Part shown: positions 53,167 to 63,063 of the stretch, one piece after another
Layout: every line of letters starts with the position of its first letter
Numbering within the stretch: position 1 is the stretch's first letter
Origin: Azolla caroliniana
Lineage: Eukaryota; Polypodiophyta
Length of the DNA stretch: 64,000 bases
NCBI GenBank assembly: GCA_043228905.1
Contig: JBHGNT010000016.1
Coordinates: 5,022,001-5,086,000 of the forward strand
Reading direction: 5' to 3'
The notes under the pieces: generated by a model
The model's database searches: none
What the model saw: only the letters and a program-made list of their open reading frames with translations
What the model was told of the DNA's origin: nothing
Translations under genes and position numbers: made by a program

Positions 53167-53577
53167 GTTCAGGAAGGTCGACCACAATGATGGACATATC
53201 CGTCGGCCTCCTAGGGCCATAACAATGTGTAGGATTCTTCATGCAATAGCTAAAGTATTCAATAGATCGTATTTCGAACACCTATAACGTGTTTGACTCC
53301 AGATTAGAACGTTGCATGCTCAATTCACGTCAGGTTCATTTCAGGAAGGTCGAGCACAATGACGGTCTTATCCGTGGGCCATAACAATATGTAGGATTCG
53401 TCTAGTTGGATAGTGCAGATAGGATATGTTGTGCAAATGGTTGCGTGTTCGATTCACGTCGTGTTCATTTTAGGAAGGTCAACCACAATGACGACCTTAT
53501 GCTTGGGCCATAACAATATGTAGGATCCGTGGTGCAATACCCAAGGCTTATTCAATAGTTCATGTTTCGAGCACGTA

Positions 53578-53649
53578 CGATCCGTGGCTCAATGGTAGCG
53601 CCTCTAACTCCATATCAAAATGTTGTGTGTTCAATTCACGTTGGCTTCA
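53578..53649 (+). pseudogene. tRNA-Trp-like, class B
   Basis: CGATCCG acceptor, CTCCATA, T loop TTCAATT, 3' TGGCTTCA. Decayed. Confidence 0.7.
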
Positions 53650-53769
53650 TTTCAGGAAGGTCGGTCACAATGATTTTCTTATATGTCGAACTTCTTAGGC
53701 CATAATAAGATGTAGGATTCATCATGCAATAACTAAGGCATGTTCGATAGTTCATGTTTCGAACACGTT

Positions 53770-53841
53770 GGATCCGTGGCACAGTGGTAGTGCGTATGAC
53801 TCCAGATCAAAACGTTGTGTGTTCGATTCACGTCGGGTTCA
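53770..53841 (+). tRNA. tRNA-Trp (CCA), near-intact
   Basis: Acceptor perfect. D stem GCAC/GTGC keeps full pairing through a compensated A-T pair. CTCCAGA loop; anticodon stem TATGA/TCAAA has one mismatch. T stem GTGTG/CACGT pairs with wobbles. Three Ts follow. Confidence 0.7.
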
Positions 53842-53957
53842 TTTCAGGAAGGTTGAGCACAATTACTGACTTATCTATCGGCCATAACAATGTGTAGGAT
53901 TCCTTCTGTAATAGCTAAGGCGTGTTCGATAGTGCAACTAGTTGATTATTCGAACAC

Positions 53958-54017
53958 GATCCGTAGCGCGTCTGAGTCCCTATTAGAAGGTTGCGTGTTC
54001 TATTCACGTCGGGTTCA
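53958..54017 (+). pseudogene. D-armless tRNA-like unit
   Basis: GATCCGTAGCGCG then GTCCCTA loop; D arm missing as in class C, but T arm of class A type. Confidence 0.68.
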
Positions 54018-54102
54018 TCTTAGCAAGGTAGGCCACAACGATAATGTAGAATTTGTCGTGAATTTGTTCGATAGTGCAACCAGTTCATTTCTTGAACAAG
54101 TA

Positions 54103-54174
54103 CGATACTTGGTGCAATGGTAGCACATTTGGCTCCAGAGTAGAAGGTTGTGTTTTCGATTCATGTCAGGTTCA
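54103..54174 (+). pseudogene. tRNA-Trp-like
   Basis: CGATACT acceptor, CTCCAGA loop with poor stem, T arm GTGTT-TTCGATT-CATGT. Decayed. Confidence 0.68.
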
Positions 54175-54294
54175 TTTTAGGAAGGTCGATTACAATGACT
54201 TTCTTATCTGTCGGCTTTCTTGGTCCATAACGAGATGTAGGATTTCTCATGTAATACCTAAGGCAGGTTCAATAGTTCATATTTTGAACAGGTA

Positions 54295-54366
54295 GGATCC
54301 CTGGAGCAATGGTAGCGCGTCTGACTCCATATTAGAACATCCCGTTTTTTATTCACATCGGGTTCA
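54295..54366 (+). pseudogene. tRNA-Trp-like, class B
   Basis: GGATCCC acceptor, good D arm, CTCCATA loop, T arm CCCGT-TTTTTATT broken. Confidence 0.7.
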
Positions 54367-54492
54367 GTTCAAGAAGGTCGACCACAATGATGGACTTATC
54401 GGCCTCTTTAGGCCATAACAGTAATGTAGGAATCGTCATGCAATAGCTAAGGCATGTTTGATAGTGCAAGTAGTTTATTTTTTGACCACATA

Positions 54493-54564
54493 GGATCCGT
54501 GGCGCAATGGTAGCGCGTCTAACTCTAGATTAGAAGGTTACGTGTTCGATTCAAGTCGGGTTCA
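54493..54564 (+). tRNA. tRNA with CTA (amber) anticodon, derived from tRNA-Trp
   Basis: Acceptor GGATCCG/CGGGTTC and D arm are identical to the tRNA-Trp consensus. The anticodon stem TCTAA/TTAGA is fully paired, with a compensated A-T in place of G-C. The loop is CTCTAGA, so the anticodon (54525-54527) is CTA instead of CCA. T stem ACGTG/CAAGT has one mismatch; T loop TTCGATT is intact. TTAGGAAGG follows, so no T-run terminator is present. The copy folds well and would in principle decode UAG, but expression and charging are unknown. It could equally be a neutral drift product. Confidence 0.62.
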
Positions 54565-54627
54565 TTAGGAAGGTTGACGAAAATGACGTTCTTATCCGTC
54601 GGCTTCCTTAGGCCATAACAAAATGTA

Positions 54628-54699
54628 GGATCCGTGGTGCAATGGTAGCGCGTCTGAGTCCATATGAGAATGTTGTGTGTTAAATTCACCTCAGGTATA
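54628..54699 (+). pseudogene. tRNA-Trp-like, class B
   Basis: GGATCCG acceptor, GTCCATA loop, T loop TTAAATT, 3' TCAGGTATA. Decayed. Confidence 0.7.
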
Positions 54700-54819
54700 T
54701 TTCAAGAAGGTCAACCACAATGACGAACTTATCAGTCAGCCTCCTTGGGCCATAACAATGTGTAGGATTTGTCGTGCAATAGCTAAGGCATGTTCGATAT
54801 TTCATATTTCGAACACGTA

Positions 54820-54891
54820 GGATCCATGGGCCAATGGTAGCGCTTTTGACTCCAAATCAGAACGTTGGATATTCGATTCACGTCGGGTTCA
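54820..54891 (+). pseudogene. tRNA-Trp-like
   Basis: GGATCCA, D arm GGCCAATGGTAGCGC, CTCCAAA loop, T arm GGATA-TTCGATT-CACGT. Confidence 0.7.
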
Positions 54892-55011
54892 TTTCAGGAA
54901 GGTAGGCCACAATGACTATCTTATCCGTCGACTTCCTTAGGCCATAACAAGATGTAGGATTCGTTATACAATAACTAAGGCATGTTCGATAGTTCATTTT
55001 TCGAACACATG

Positions 55012-55083
55012 GGATCTGCGGCGCAATGGTAGCGTGTCTGAGTTCAGATCAAAACATTGCCTGTTCGATTCACGTCGGGTTTA
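55012..55083 (+). pseudogene. tRNA-like with TCA anticodon loop
   Basis: GTTCAGA loop (TCA, opal type), stem TCTGA/TCAAA, T arm GCCTG-TTCGATT-CACGT. Same line as 44126 and 56875, which keep CCA. Confidence 0.7.
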
Positions 55084-55276
55084 TTTTAGAAAGATCGACC
55101 AAAATGACGGTCTTATCCGTGGGCCATAACAATATGTAAGACTCGTCATTGGTTCATTTCAGGAAGTTCGGCAACAATCACTTTCTTATCTGTCAGCCTC
55201 TTTGGGCTATAACAAGATGTAGGATTCGGCGTGTAATAGCTAAGGCATGTTCGATAGTTTATATTTCGAACATGTG

Positions 55277-55337
55277 GGATCCGTAGTGCGTCTAATTTCT
55301 AATTAGAAGGTTGCATGTTCGATTCAAGTCGGGTTTG
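55277..55337 (+). pseudogene. D-armless tRNA-like unit, class C
   Basis: 61 nt, stem TCTAA/TTAGA with loop TTTCTAA, T arm GCATG/CAAGT, 3' CGGGTTTG. Confidence 0.75.
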
Positions 55338-55465
55338 TTTTAGGAAAGTCGACCACAATGACGGTCTTTTCCATCAGCCTCCTTGGGCCTTAACAATATG
55401 TAGGATTTGTCATGCAATAGCTAAGGCGTGTTCCATAGTGCGTTAGATCATGTTTTGGACACGTT

Positions 55466-55537
55466 GGATCCGTGGCGCAATGGTAGCGCGCCTGTCTCCA
55501 GATCAAAAGGTTGTCTGTTCAATTCACGTCGGGTTCA
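55466..55537 (+). pseudogene. tRNA-Trp-like, class A
   Basis: Acceptor and D arm perfect, CTCCAGA loop, anticodon stem CCTGT/TCAAA weak, T loop TTCAATT. Confidence 0.73.
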
Positions 55538-55655
55538 TTTCAAGGGGCAGCCACAATAACTTTCTTATCCGTCGATCTCCTTGGGCCATAACAAGATGTA
55601 GGATTTGTCGTGCAATAGGTTGGGCATGCTCGATAGTTAATATTTCGAACACGTA

Positions 55656-55727
55656 GGATCCGTGGCGCAATGGTAGTGCGTCTGACTCCATATCAGAACA
55701 TTGCGTGTTCGATTCACATCGAGATTA
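55656..55727 (+). pseudogene. tRNA-Trp-like, class B
   Basis: Perfect acceptor 5' strand, D arm and anticodon stem with CTCCATA. The 3' end CGAGATTA breaks the acceptor. Confidence 0.72.
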
Positions 55728-55792
55728 GTTCAGGAAGGTCGACCACAATGATGGACATATCCGTAAGCCTCCTAGGGCCATAACAATGTGTA

Positions 55793-55864
55793 GGATCCGT
55801 GTAGCAATGGTAACGTGTTTGACTCCAAATCAGAACATTGCGTGTTCGATTCACGTTGGGTTCA
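55793..55864 (+). pseudogene. tRNA-Trp-like
   Basis: GGATCCG/TGGGTTC, altered D arm (TGTAGC), CTCCAAA with stem TTTGA/TCAGA, T arm consensus-like. Confidence 0.71.
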
Positions 55865-55933
55865 TTTTAGGAAGGTCGACCACAATGACGGTCTTATCCG
55901 TGGGCCATGACAATATGTAGGATAGTGCAAATA

Positions 55934-56005
55934 GGATATGTTGTGCAATGGTAGCGTGTCTAACTCCAGATCAAACGGTTGCATGTTCGATTCACCTCGG
56001 GTTCA
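55934..56005 (+). pseudogene. tRNA-Trp-like, class A
   Basis: GGATATG acceptor, CTCCAGA loop, T arm GCATG-TTCGATT-CACCT. Confidence 0.7.
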
Positions 56006-56111
56006 TTTCAGGAAGGTCGACCACAATGATGGACTTATCAGTCGGCCATAACAATATTTAGGATTCTTCATGCAATACCTAAGGCGTGTTCGATAGTTCA
56101 ACTAGTTTGTA

Positions 56112-56183
56112 GGATCTGTGTCGCAATGGTAGCGCGTCTGACTCCAGATCAGAAGGTTACGTGTTAGATTCACGTCAGGTTCA
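56112..56183 (+). tRNA. tRNA-Trp (CCA), near-intact with damaged B box
   Basis: Acceptor GGATCTG pairs with CAGGTTC through a compensated T-A pair. Anticodon arm is consensus. T stem ACGTG/CACGT is fully paired, but the T loop is TTAGATT, which removes the invariant C of the B box. One D-stem base is changed (TCGC). Pairing is better preserved than promoter sequence. Confidence 0.62.
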
Positions 56184-56303
56184 TTTCAGGAAGGTCGGCC
56201 ACAATAACTTTCTTATCCGTCCGTCTCCTTAGGCTAGAAAAAGATGTAGGATTCATCGTGCAATAGCTAAGGCATGTTTGATAGTTCATATTTGGAACAC
56301 GTA

Positions 56304-56375
56304 AGATCCGTGGCGCAATGGTAGTGTGTCTGACTCCATATCAGAATGTTGCGTGTTGAATTCACGTTGGGTTCA
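56304..56375 (+). pseudogene. tRNA-Trp-like, class B
   Basis: AGATCCG acceptor, CTCCATA in a perfect stem, T loop TTGAATT. Confidence 0.7.
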
Positions 56376-56504
56376 TTTTAGCAAGGTGGGCCACAATGAC
56401 GGAGTTATCGAGCGGCCTCCTTCGGCCAGAACAATGTGTAGGATTCGTTGTGCAATAGTTAAGGCATGTTCGATGGTGCAACTAGTTTATTTTTTGAACA
56501 AGTA

Positions 56505-56576
56505 GGATCTGTGGTGCAATGGTAGCGCGTCTAACTCCAGATCAGAAGGTTGCGTGTTCAATTCAATTCAGGTTCA
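56505..56576 (+). pseudogene. tRNA-Trp-like, class A
   Basis: GGATCTG/CAGGTTC pairs; CTCCAGA; T loop TTCAATT with CAATT stem strand. Paralogue of 43754. Confidence 0.72.
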
Positions 56577-56687
56577 TTAGGAAGGTCGACGACAATGACG
56601 ATCTTATCAATCGGTCTCCTTAGGCCATAACAATATGTAGGATCCGTTGTGCAATAGCTAAGGCATGTTCGATATATTTTGAACACA

Positions 56688-56754
56688 GGATCCATGGTGG
56701 TAGCCCGTTTGACTCCAAATCAGAAAGTTGGATGTTCGATTCACATCGGGTTCA
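56688..56754 (+). pseudogene. tRNA-Trp-like, D arm shortened
   Basis: Paralogue of 43939, with the same shortened D arm and CTCCAAA loop. Confidence 0.7.
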
Positions 56755-56874
56755 TTTCAGGAAGGTAGGCCACAATGAGTTTCTTGTCGGTTGGCTTTCT
56801 TGGGCCATAACAAGATGTAGGATTCGTCATACAATAGCTAAGGCATGTTCGATAGTTCATTTTTCGAACACGTA

Positions 56875-56946
56875 AGATCTGTGGCACAATGGTAGCGCGT
56901 CTGAGTCCAGATCAAAACGTTGCCTGTTCGATTCACGTCGGGTTCA
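56875..56946 (+). pseudogene. tRNA-Trp-like
   Basis: AGATCTG acceptor, GTCCAGA loop (CCA), T arm GCCTG-TTCGATT-CACGT. Paralogue of 44126. Confidence 0.7.
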
Positions 56947-57018
56947 TTTTAGAAAGATCGACCAAAATGACGATCTTATCCGTGGGCCATAACAATATAT
57001 AGGATTCTTCATTCACGT

Positions 57019-57663
57019 TGTCGTGGAGAAAACCGGCCAGAAGCGGAATCGGCGAAGCAAGGCGCATGAACCGGCCCTACACCTTTCCACACGAATTAAT
57101 ACCTTGTACATAACTAGGAGTAGGATGATGGGTGTAAATAGACTAGATGTGACGCATTGAATGTCTAGGAAATCAAAGAGTATCTCTGTCTGAAAGGACA
57201 GAGAATCAATTGATGAAAACAAGGGTGCAACGGCCTGCCTCGATGGCCTATAAAAGGGATGGAAGAAGGCGGATGAAGGAATAGCGTTTAGGAGCGAGGA
57301 CGAAGTGCTGTCGGGGTGGGACCGAGCCCTCTCCTCCATCGTTTGTCATTCTTTGCAAGATTTCGGACTGAGTTGCCTCTGCTTTGTGGACAACCCGTGT
57401 GCTTCCGGCAGAGGCTCCACAGTGCAGTCGGGTTGTGTGCGTGTGTGAGCATCGTGTGTGTGTGTGTGTGTTCGCCTAAGTTGGGTCCGTTGCCGGCTTG
57501 CCGGTTGTAATCATTATTGATTTTGTAATTAAGACTTTGTTCGCTCTCTCTTCCTCCCTCTGTGTTTCTGCAAGCTCCTCTCTCTCTCTCTCTCTTCTTT
57601 CTCACGCTCCTTGGTTCAAGGCCCCTGCAGTCCCGCCTCTTTCCACACGCAAAGAGCATAACA
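57019..57663 (+). repeat. Ty3-2 5' LTR (645 bp)
   Basis: Contains TATAAAAGGG at about 57249, a GT microsatellite at 57451-57471 and a CT tract at 57581-57596. Confidence 0.93.
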
Positions 57664-57675
57664 ACTGGATATAAT

Positions 57676-57690
57676 TGGTGAACCCGACGT
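57676..57690 (+). other. Ty3-2 primer-binding site for tRNA-Trp
   Basis: TGGTGAACCCGACGT is the exact reverse complement of the last 12 bases of the array tRNA-Trp plus the added CCA tail. It lies 12 bases after the LTR end. No match continues beyond 15 nt. Confidence 0.85.
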
Positions 57691-57715
57691 AAAACAAGCG
57701 GCAAAGGAGTGAAGG

Positions 57716-59160
57716 ATGAGGGGATCCGAGCTTGTTGAAGCTATGGCCGCAGTCGTCGACCGGCTAGTGAGCGCTCACAAGGGAACGGGTGCCCTCGATA
57801 GGGCCATTGAGTCGATCGTCAGCACCATAGGTCGATTCGATGGGAAGAATGCCACGAGCTACTTGGAGGGCTACCGAGCCGAAATGATCATGAGAGATAT
57901 CTCAGTGGACAGGCGGCTGTCCAGATTCCCTCGGGTGATGATGCTGAGCATCCACGCAGAGGTGCTGGAGGTGCTGGCCGGATGCCAGACTTGGGAGGAG
58001 TTCGAGTTGCGGCTCCTCGAGATGTATGGGTTTGATGACTCGCTTCGCTTGTCGTAGCGAGACTTCATGGTGTGGGTTGAGAGCCCTGGGAAGGGGAGGA
58101 ACACGTCGGCGCTCCTCCAGGAGTTCGAAAAACAGTTCGCACAGCTGTCAACGCTGGACCGGACCGTGCTCGACACGAGCCGGGTACTACTATTCATCAA
58201 GTGGTGGACGCCACGGACCAGGAGAAGGTGGGTCTCCTGTTGGAAACGGATAAAGGGCTCACGACAGACTAGGCCATGGTAAGGAGGGTCTACGGTCGTT
58301 TCGACAAGCGGCGCGAGTGGAGCGACTAGGGCTCGTCGGCAGCAAGGCCGGTCCCAGCGAGGGAGCTCGAGGAGCCGATATCGGTACCGGCTAGGAAGGA
58401 AGAAACTCGGAGTTGGCTTGAGACGGGCTCAGGCCCGACCAAAGTGGTCAAAGGTCCCTCCAAAGGCGCAACTCTAGAAGAGCTGTCGCAGATGGTGCGA
58501 GATCTCCAAATCGCACAGGCCCGGAGGGACAACGGCGAACAGTTTCGTGACCGAAGGCCGCCGACGGGGCAGCGGTGCATGTCGTGCGACGCGGTCGGCC
58601 ACATCCGTAAAGAATGCACGGATTTCGCTGAGGCACTCGGGACCAACGTGGTGTACCTCTAGAACAGGTGGGTGCACGCGAGCGATACCCGGAAAGCCCT
58701 AGAATTGAATACGGGGCGCGGCGAAATGAAGCGGTTGATGGAAGAGGCCGCGACACAACATGCAGAGGTTGTTATCTACTCAGCATCGGCGGGAATCTGG
58801 ATCGGGGGCGATGAGGCCCGGAAAGCGAAGGACTTTGGATTCTACCTGTTGGTGCTAGAGGGTCTCTTCGGAGTACGGCTGAAGAGGGAAGAGCCAGACC
58901 ATGCGGAACAGCGGATTCGGGAGGTTACCGGATGGGACGACCTGGTGGAAGAAAGGACGGGCTTCGTGGCAGCCGCATGCCAGAACCATGAGGTTCTGGT
59001 AGAAGACAACCGCGCGGGAAAGGCCGGAGGGGGCAGCCCCTTGTAGCAGTATGAGACCTGGTTCGGACCCAAGCCGAATGAGGCCGCCAATGCCAGTGCA
59101 CCGGAGAAGAAGAAGTAGGCCAGTTTCCAGCTGAGCACCGAAATTGAACGAACAACGGAC
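57716..59160 (+). pseudogene. Ty3-2 gag
   Basis: Begins MRGSELVEAMAAVVDRL. The capsid-like part has IGRFDGKNATSYLEGYRAEM and WEEFELRLLEMYGFDD. TAG at 58055-58057, then FMVWVESPGKGRNTSALLQE. A knuckle-like CMSCDAVGHIRKEC lies near 58580. TAG at 58660-58662, 59044-59046 and 59116-59118. In my memory this gag type occurs in Ty3 elements of non-seed plants and some fungi. Confidence 0.78.
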
Positions 59161-59790
59161 TTGCGGAAGGTCCTGGAAGAGAGAATTCTTGACAGCAAGG
59201 TCGAGTTGTCGTTACAGGAGGTGCTGGGAATCGCCAAGAAGGAGTTCCACGACTCCATCGTGGACTTGGTGAAGCGGAAGAGGCTCTCGACGGAGCCGGA
59301 ACCAGAGAGGCCGGTGGAAGTGCGGACGACGCACTTAGAAGACACGGCCATGGAGGATGAGTTGGTGGAAAGCCACTATGCGAAGCCGCATTGGGCTAGG
59401 GCCACTACGGAAACCCCTGTTCGGATCGGTGCCGTCCAGGAGCCGGAGGTGGCATTGGTATACCACAGTTCGGAGATCAACTTGATGTCCATGGACTTCT
59501 ATAAAAAGGGGAAATGGCCGATCAACACCAAGCACGGGTGGAAGATACGCGCGGCGACACGCACGACAGAGGAGTTGCATGGTGCGTGCCCGAACGTATG
59601 CATGAAGATCGGCGACGTCGAGATAGATCAGCATTTCTTCGTGGAGGAGACTTCCTTGCACCCGGTAATTCTCGGCAAACCGTACATTACGGCAGCACGC
59701 ATGGAGACGAAAGTACTGGACAACGGTTCGGCGTATGTGCGCGTCAAGAGCCAAGATGGTTGGCATTCCGTCCAATCAATGACAGTGTGA
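59161..59790 (+). pseudogene. Ty3-2 protease region
   Basis: Retropepsin-like region with SSEINLMSMDFYKKGKWPI, TTEELHGACPNVCMKIGDVE, HPVILGKPYITAARMETKVL. The residues before SSEIN are VYH, where a D-x-G active site is expected, so the catalytic aspartate appears lost. Confidence 0.75.
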
Positions 59791-59861
59791 CCCAACCACG
59801 AGAGGAACCGCGAGACCCTCGGCGGCGGTAGCCGAGGGGATTTTTAGAGGGGGCTATCAAG

Positions 59862-60461
59862 GTGTGGGGCCGCGATAGTTCGGACACCCCAAAAGAACCC
59901 CACACATGTATTATAGGTAGGAAATTTTGGCTCTCCGAAAACGGAGGTTGTACGTTAACCGGCATCAGTAGCCAGGAGAGGAAGCGGGCAAAGAGACGAC
60001 TTAGGGTGTGTGGAGTCCTCTCCCCCGACGAAGAAATTAGCGGCGTCGTGGAGGCGGTCTCTTTTGACGACACCTTGGGCAAATTACGAAAGGTGGTCGG
60101 TGAAGGCCTTAGCGAATACCGGACCGTTCCGGTTAGCTCGATGGGAATGTACGAAGTCATCGCGGACTTCGAGGAGAGGATCTGGTCGGATCGAACGGCC
60201 CGCATGGATACAAAGTATAAGACTATGGACCGGAAGGTGAGGCCAGTTGCGGCACCCTTTTTGGAGGGCAGCGGTGAGCGGATAAAAGAGGTCGCATCGG
60301 ACCCAAGTTTACGGAATCCAGCCAGCATAGGGCACCGGTTCACCGACATAACGCTACGGGAGCTCAAGGTTGGTGGGGGTGGCTTTCTACTGCAGGAGGA
60401 GGACCGATTTCGGAGGATGCTCGGAAGGCACGGGAAGGCCTTCGCATTCTCGCCGGAGTAG
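59862..60461 (+). pseudogene. Ty3-2 linker between protease and RT
   Basis: About 200 residues (AKRRLRVCGVLSPDEE, VRPVAAPFLEG, GHRFTDITLRELKVGGGGF, HGKAFAFSPE), then TAG at 60459-60461 and IGCVEPTIVKPMVILTVP leading into RT. Part of the pol polyprotein. Confidence 0.75.
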
Positions 60462-60494
60462 ATCGGGTGTGTAGAGCCGACAATCGTCAAGCCA

Positions 60495-61425
60495 ATGGTG
60501 ATCTTAACGGTACCTCATGTGCTGTGGAATCTCAAACCGATTCCGGTACCTAGAGCTCACATCCCAAAGCTGATGGAACTGCTAAAACAGAAGGTGGAGA
60601 TGGGCATCCTCGAACCGTCGAGTGCCCCATATTCGAATCGGTGGTTTACAGTGCCAAAGAAGAACGGCACAATGCACTTCATACAAGACCTGCAGCCGGT
60701 CAACAAGGTGACCATTCGAAGGTATCAGACCGACCATTGATGAGTTCGCGGAGGCCTTCGCAGGGAGATCGATCTACTCAGTCGGTGATCTGTACTCAGG
60801 GTACGATCAATTCCAACTAGCCGTAGAGAGCAGGGATGTCACGACAATGCAGACTCCTCTCGGCCTAGTTCGGATGTGTACCCTACCGCAAGGGGAAACG
60901 AATTCGGTAGCCCACATGGTGAACGCAATGAACAAAGTGCTAAGGGATTGTATCCCAGACATCACCATGTCGTTTTTGGACGACATCCCGATCAAAGGTT
61001 GTCTGATGGAGGACAAGGACAAGTCGGTCGGGCCCGACGGTTGCCGGAGGTTCGAGAGCGCGCGGCTCACCTTCTCCGGAGAGAAATCAGCGTTCGGGCA
61101 GACAGAGATCCTGGTAGTTGGACACCTGTGCGGGCCCTATGGCCAGAAACCGTCCCCGGCAAAGGTAGAAGCCATCTCCGTGATGAATGACGACTGGGGC
61201 TGGGTTACGGAGGTCCGCAGATTCTTGGGTGCATGCGCGTTCTACCACATTTGGATTCCGCACTACGCGCATGTCGCGGAACCGCTCTACGGGCTATTGA
61301 AGAAAGGGCATAAATTCGAGTGGAGAGACGAGCACACAGAGTCGGTTCGGAGACTGAAGGAGGCGCTCGCCGTGGCACCAGCTCTCCGAAAAGCGGTTTA
61401 CGGCAAGGAAGTCCCATTTACGTGA
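60495..61425 (+). pseudogene. Ty3-2 reverse transcriptase
   Basis: VPHVLWNLKPIPVPRAHIP, EMGILEPSSAPYSNRWF, KNGTMHFIQDLQPVNKVTI. After a frame change near 60730: YSVGDLYSGYDQFQLAVESRD, TPLGLVRMCTLPQGETNSVA and catalytic SFLDDIPIKG. Then LTFSGEKSAFGQTEILVVGH and RRFLGACAFYHIWIPHYA. A segment after DGCRRF seems deleted. Confidence 0.9.
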
Positions 61426-61929
61426 CGGTGGACACGAGCCCGACTGGGATCGGGTGGGTGATCAATCAGGAGGGACAAGGACGGCGTACGGTTCCCGATC
61501 CGATTCAGGGCGAAGGTATTGAGCGAGCAGCAGCGAGGATACGCCCAAGTTAAGCGCGAGCTATGGGGTATCATTTTGGCAGTTAAGGCCGACAAAGACT
61601 ATATGATAGGGACAGAAGTAATCATTGAGGTTGATTGCCTACCGATTCTCAGTATGGTTTCAGGATGCGCGACGCCGGACCTGGCAATGCTCCGGTGGAT
61701 AGCGTACGTCAAGTCCCTGAATCCAGAAATGAGACCCATTTCCGGAAAGGACAACGCCATGGCCGACATGCTTTCAAGGGCGCGGTTCAACGATGAGGAT
61801 GGCATGGTTTCGGATAACGAAGAAGTCGGCGAGGACTTCTTCGGGTCGGCTAACATAACAACAAGAAAGGGGAGCACTCCCGCGCTTAACGAATTCGACG
61901 AGAGCAAGTACGATGGGGAGTGGCTCTAG
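61410..61929 (+). pseudogene. Ty3-2 RNase H
   Basis: VTVDTSPTGIGWVINQEGQG (first D), QQRGYAQVKRELWGIILAVK (E), VIIEVDCLPILSMVSGC (D), NAMADMLSRARF (last D). TAG at 61927-61929. A frame change lies near 61500. Confidence 0.86.
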
Positions 61930-62989
61930 ATCGGCGGGTTCCTGAAGACAATGACACCGGAGGCGGCGTGGACGAAGGAAGAGACCAACAGGATTCGGAA
62001 GAAAGCGTACAGATTCTTCCTACGAGACGGGGGCATATGGAAGCACCTGAAGAAGAGAAATGGCATCCCGCTCCAAGTGGTGGCGAAGAAAGAGGATCAG
62101 GAAGAATTGCTAACGGCGTACCACGAGAGTCCCTGGGCCGGACACCGCGGGACGTGGGCCACATTCGAGAAGCTAAAGGGGAAGTACTGGTGGCCGGGAC
62201 TATACCAGGACGTGCATCGGTTTGTGACGACTTGCGAAAGCGGTCAGGTGCACTCCATAGTCCGACATCGGGACGAGCTTCACCCGACCTACCCTCTGAC
62301 CGTCCACTTCAAGTGGATGGTGGATCTGGTGACAATGCCGATGGGGATAGGGCAGATGCGGTATCTGATGCTGGCTCGGGAGGACCTGATGAACCAGGTC
62401 GAAGGCCGAGCGTTGTAGAACAAAACGACTGCAGCCGTGTGCCAATTTTTGATCGAAGAAGTGGTATGTCGATACGGATGCGTAGGCAAGATCGTGGCCG
62501 ACCGCGTGGAATTCGACGCATAAGAGGCGGAAGAGTTGTTTGACCGGCTAGGGGTTAAACTCTTGCTCACCAAAACGTACAATCCGGAGGCTAACGGGAA
62601 GGTGGAACGTGGACACGGGCCGATCGTCAAAGCGTTAGTACGGGCGTGTGGAGGCCAAGTCGAGAACTAGCCGCGGCCGAATGCATTGGCTACGACCGAC
62701 GAAGATCGAGGAAGGCGACTGGATGCTGGTTTACGGCAACAACCTCGACAACCAGCACAAGGCGACCCGCAAATTTGCGAGGAGATGGTTCGGGCCCTAC
62801 ACGGTGACGAGCACGAACGACAACGGCACGTACCATCTTGCGGAGCTCAACGGGACACGATTAGCAGTGCCGGTAGCCGGGAAGCGTATTAAAGCGTTCA
62901 AAAAGCGGTACGAAGACGAGCCGGAGCGGGGGGGCGATAACAACGACGCTCAGTTCGGGGACGTCGATAGTCCGGAGGGCGACAAGTGA
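61930..62989 (+). pseudogene. Ty3-2 integrase
   Basis: Zinc-binding part: AYHESPWAGHRGTW and TTCESGQVHS, where the last cysteine of CxxC is lost. Core: FKWMVDLVTMPMGIGQMRYL (D), KIVADRVEFDA (D), TYNPEANGKVERGHGPIVKAL (E). Stops: TAG 62416-62418, TAA 62521-62523, TAG 62668-62670. C-terminal SH3-like part: EEGDWMLVYGNNLDNQHK, RRWFGPYTVTSTNDNGTYHL. A deletion follows the E motif. Confidence 0.88.
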
Positions 62990-63045
62990 ACGCAAGCCGG
63001 TTTTCTACAGTATCTGTCCCTCTCCTGCGCATAGCGGTGGATGCG

Positions 63046-63063
63046 TGGTTTGGTGGGGATGGA
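63046..63063 (+). other. Ty3-2 polypurine-like tract
   Basis: TGGTTTGGTGGGGATGGA immediately before the 3' LTR; the G-rich end fits a plus-strand primer. Confidence 0.55.

Larger units (their letters stand above)
53075..57018 (+). repeat. tRNA-Trp array, block 6
   Basis: Copies start at 53095, 53578, 53770, 53958, 54103, 54295, 54493, 54628, 54820, 55012, 55277, 55466, 55656, 55793, 55934, 56112, 56304, 56505, 56688 and 56875. A partial 3' piece is near 53283. It contains the C-A-B order at 55277, 55466 and 55656. Confidence 0.94.

Noticed and set aside
58842-59351. Long minus-strand frames opposite Ty3-2 gag and protease
   Set aside because: Antisense shadows of gag-pol; no recognisable domain.
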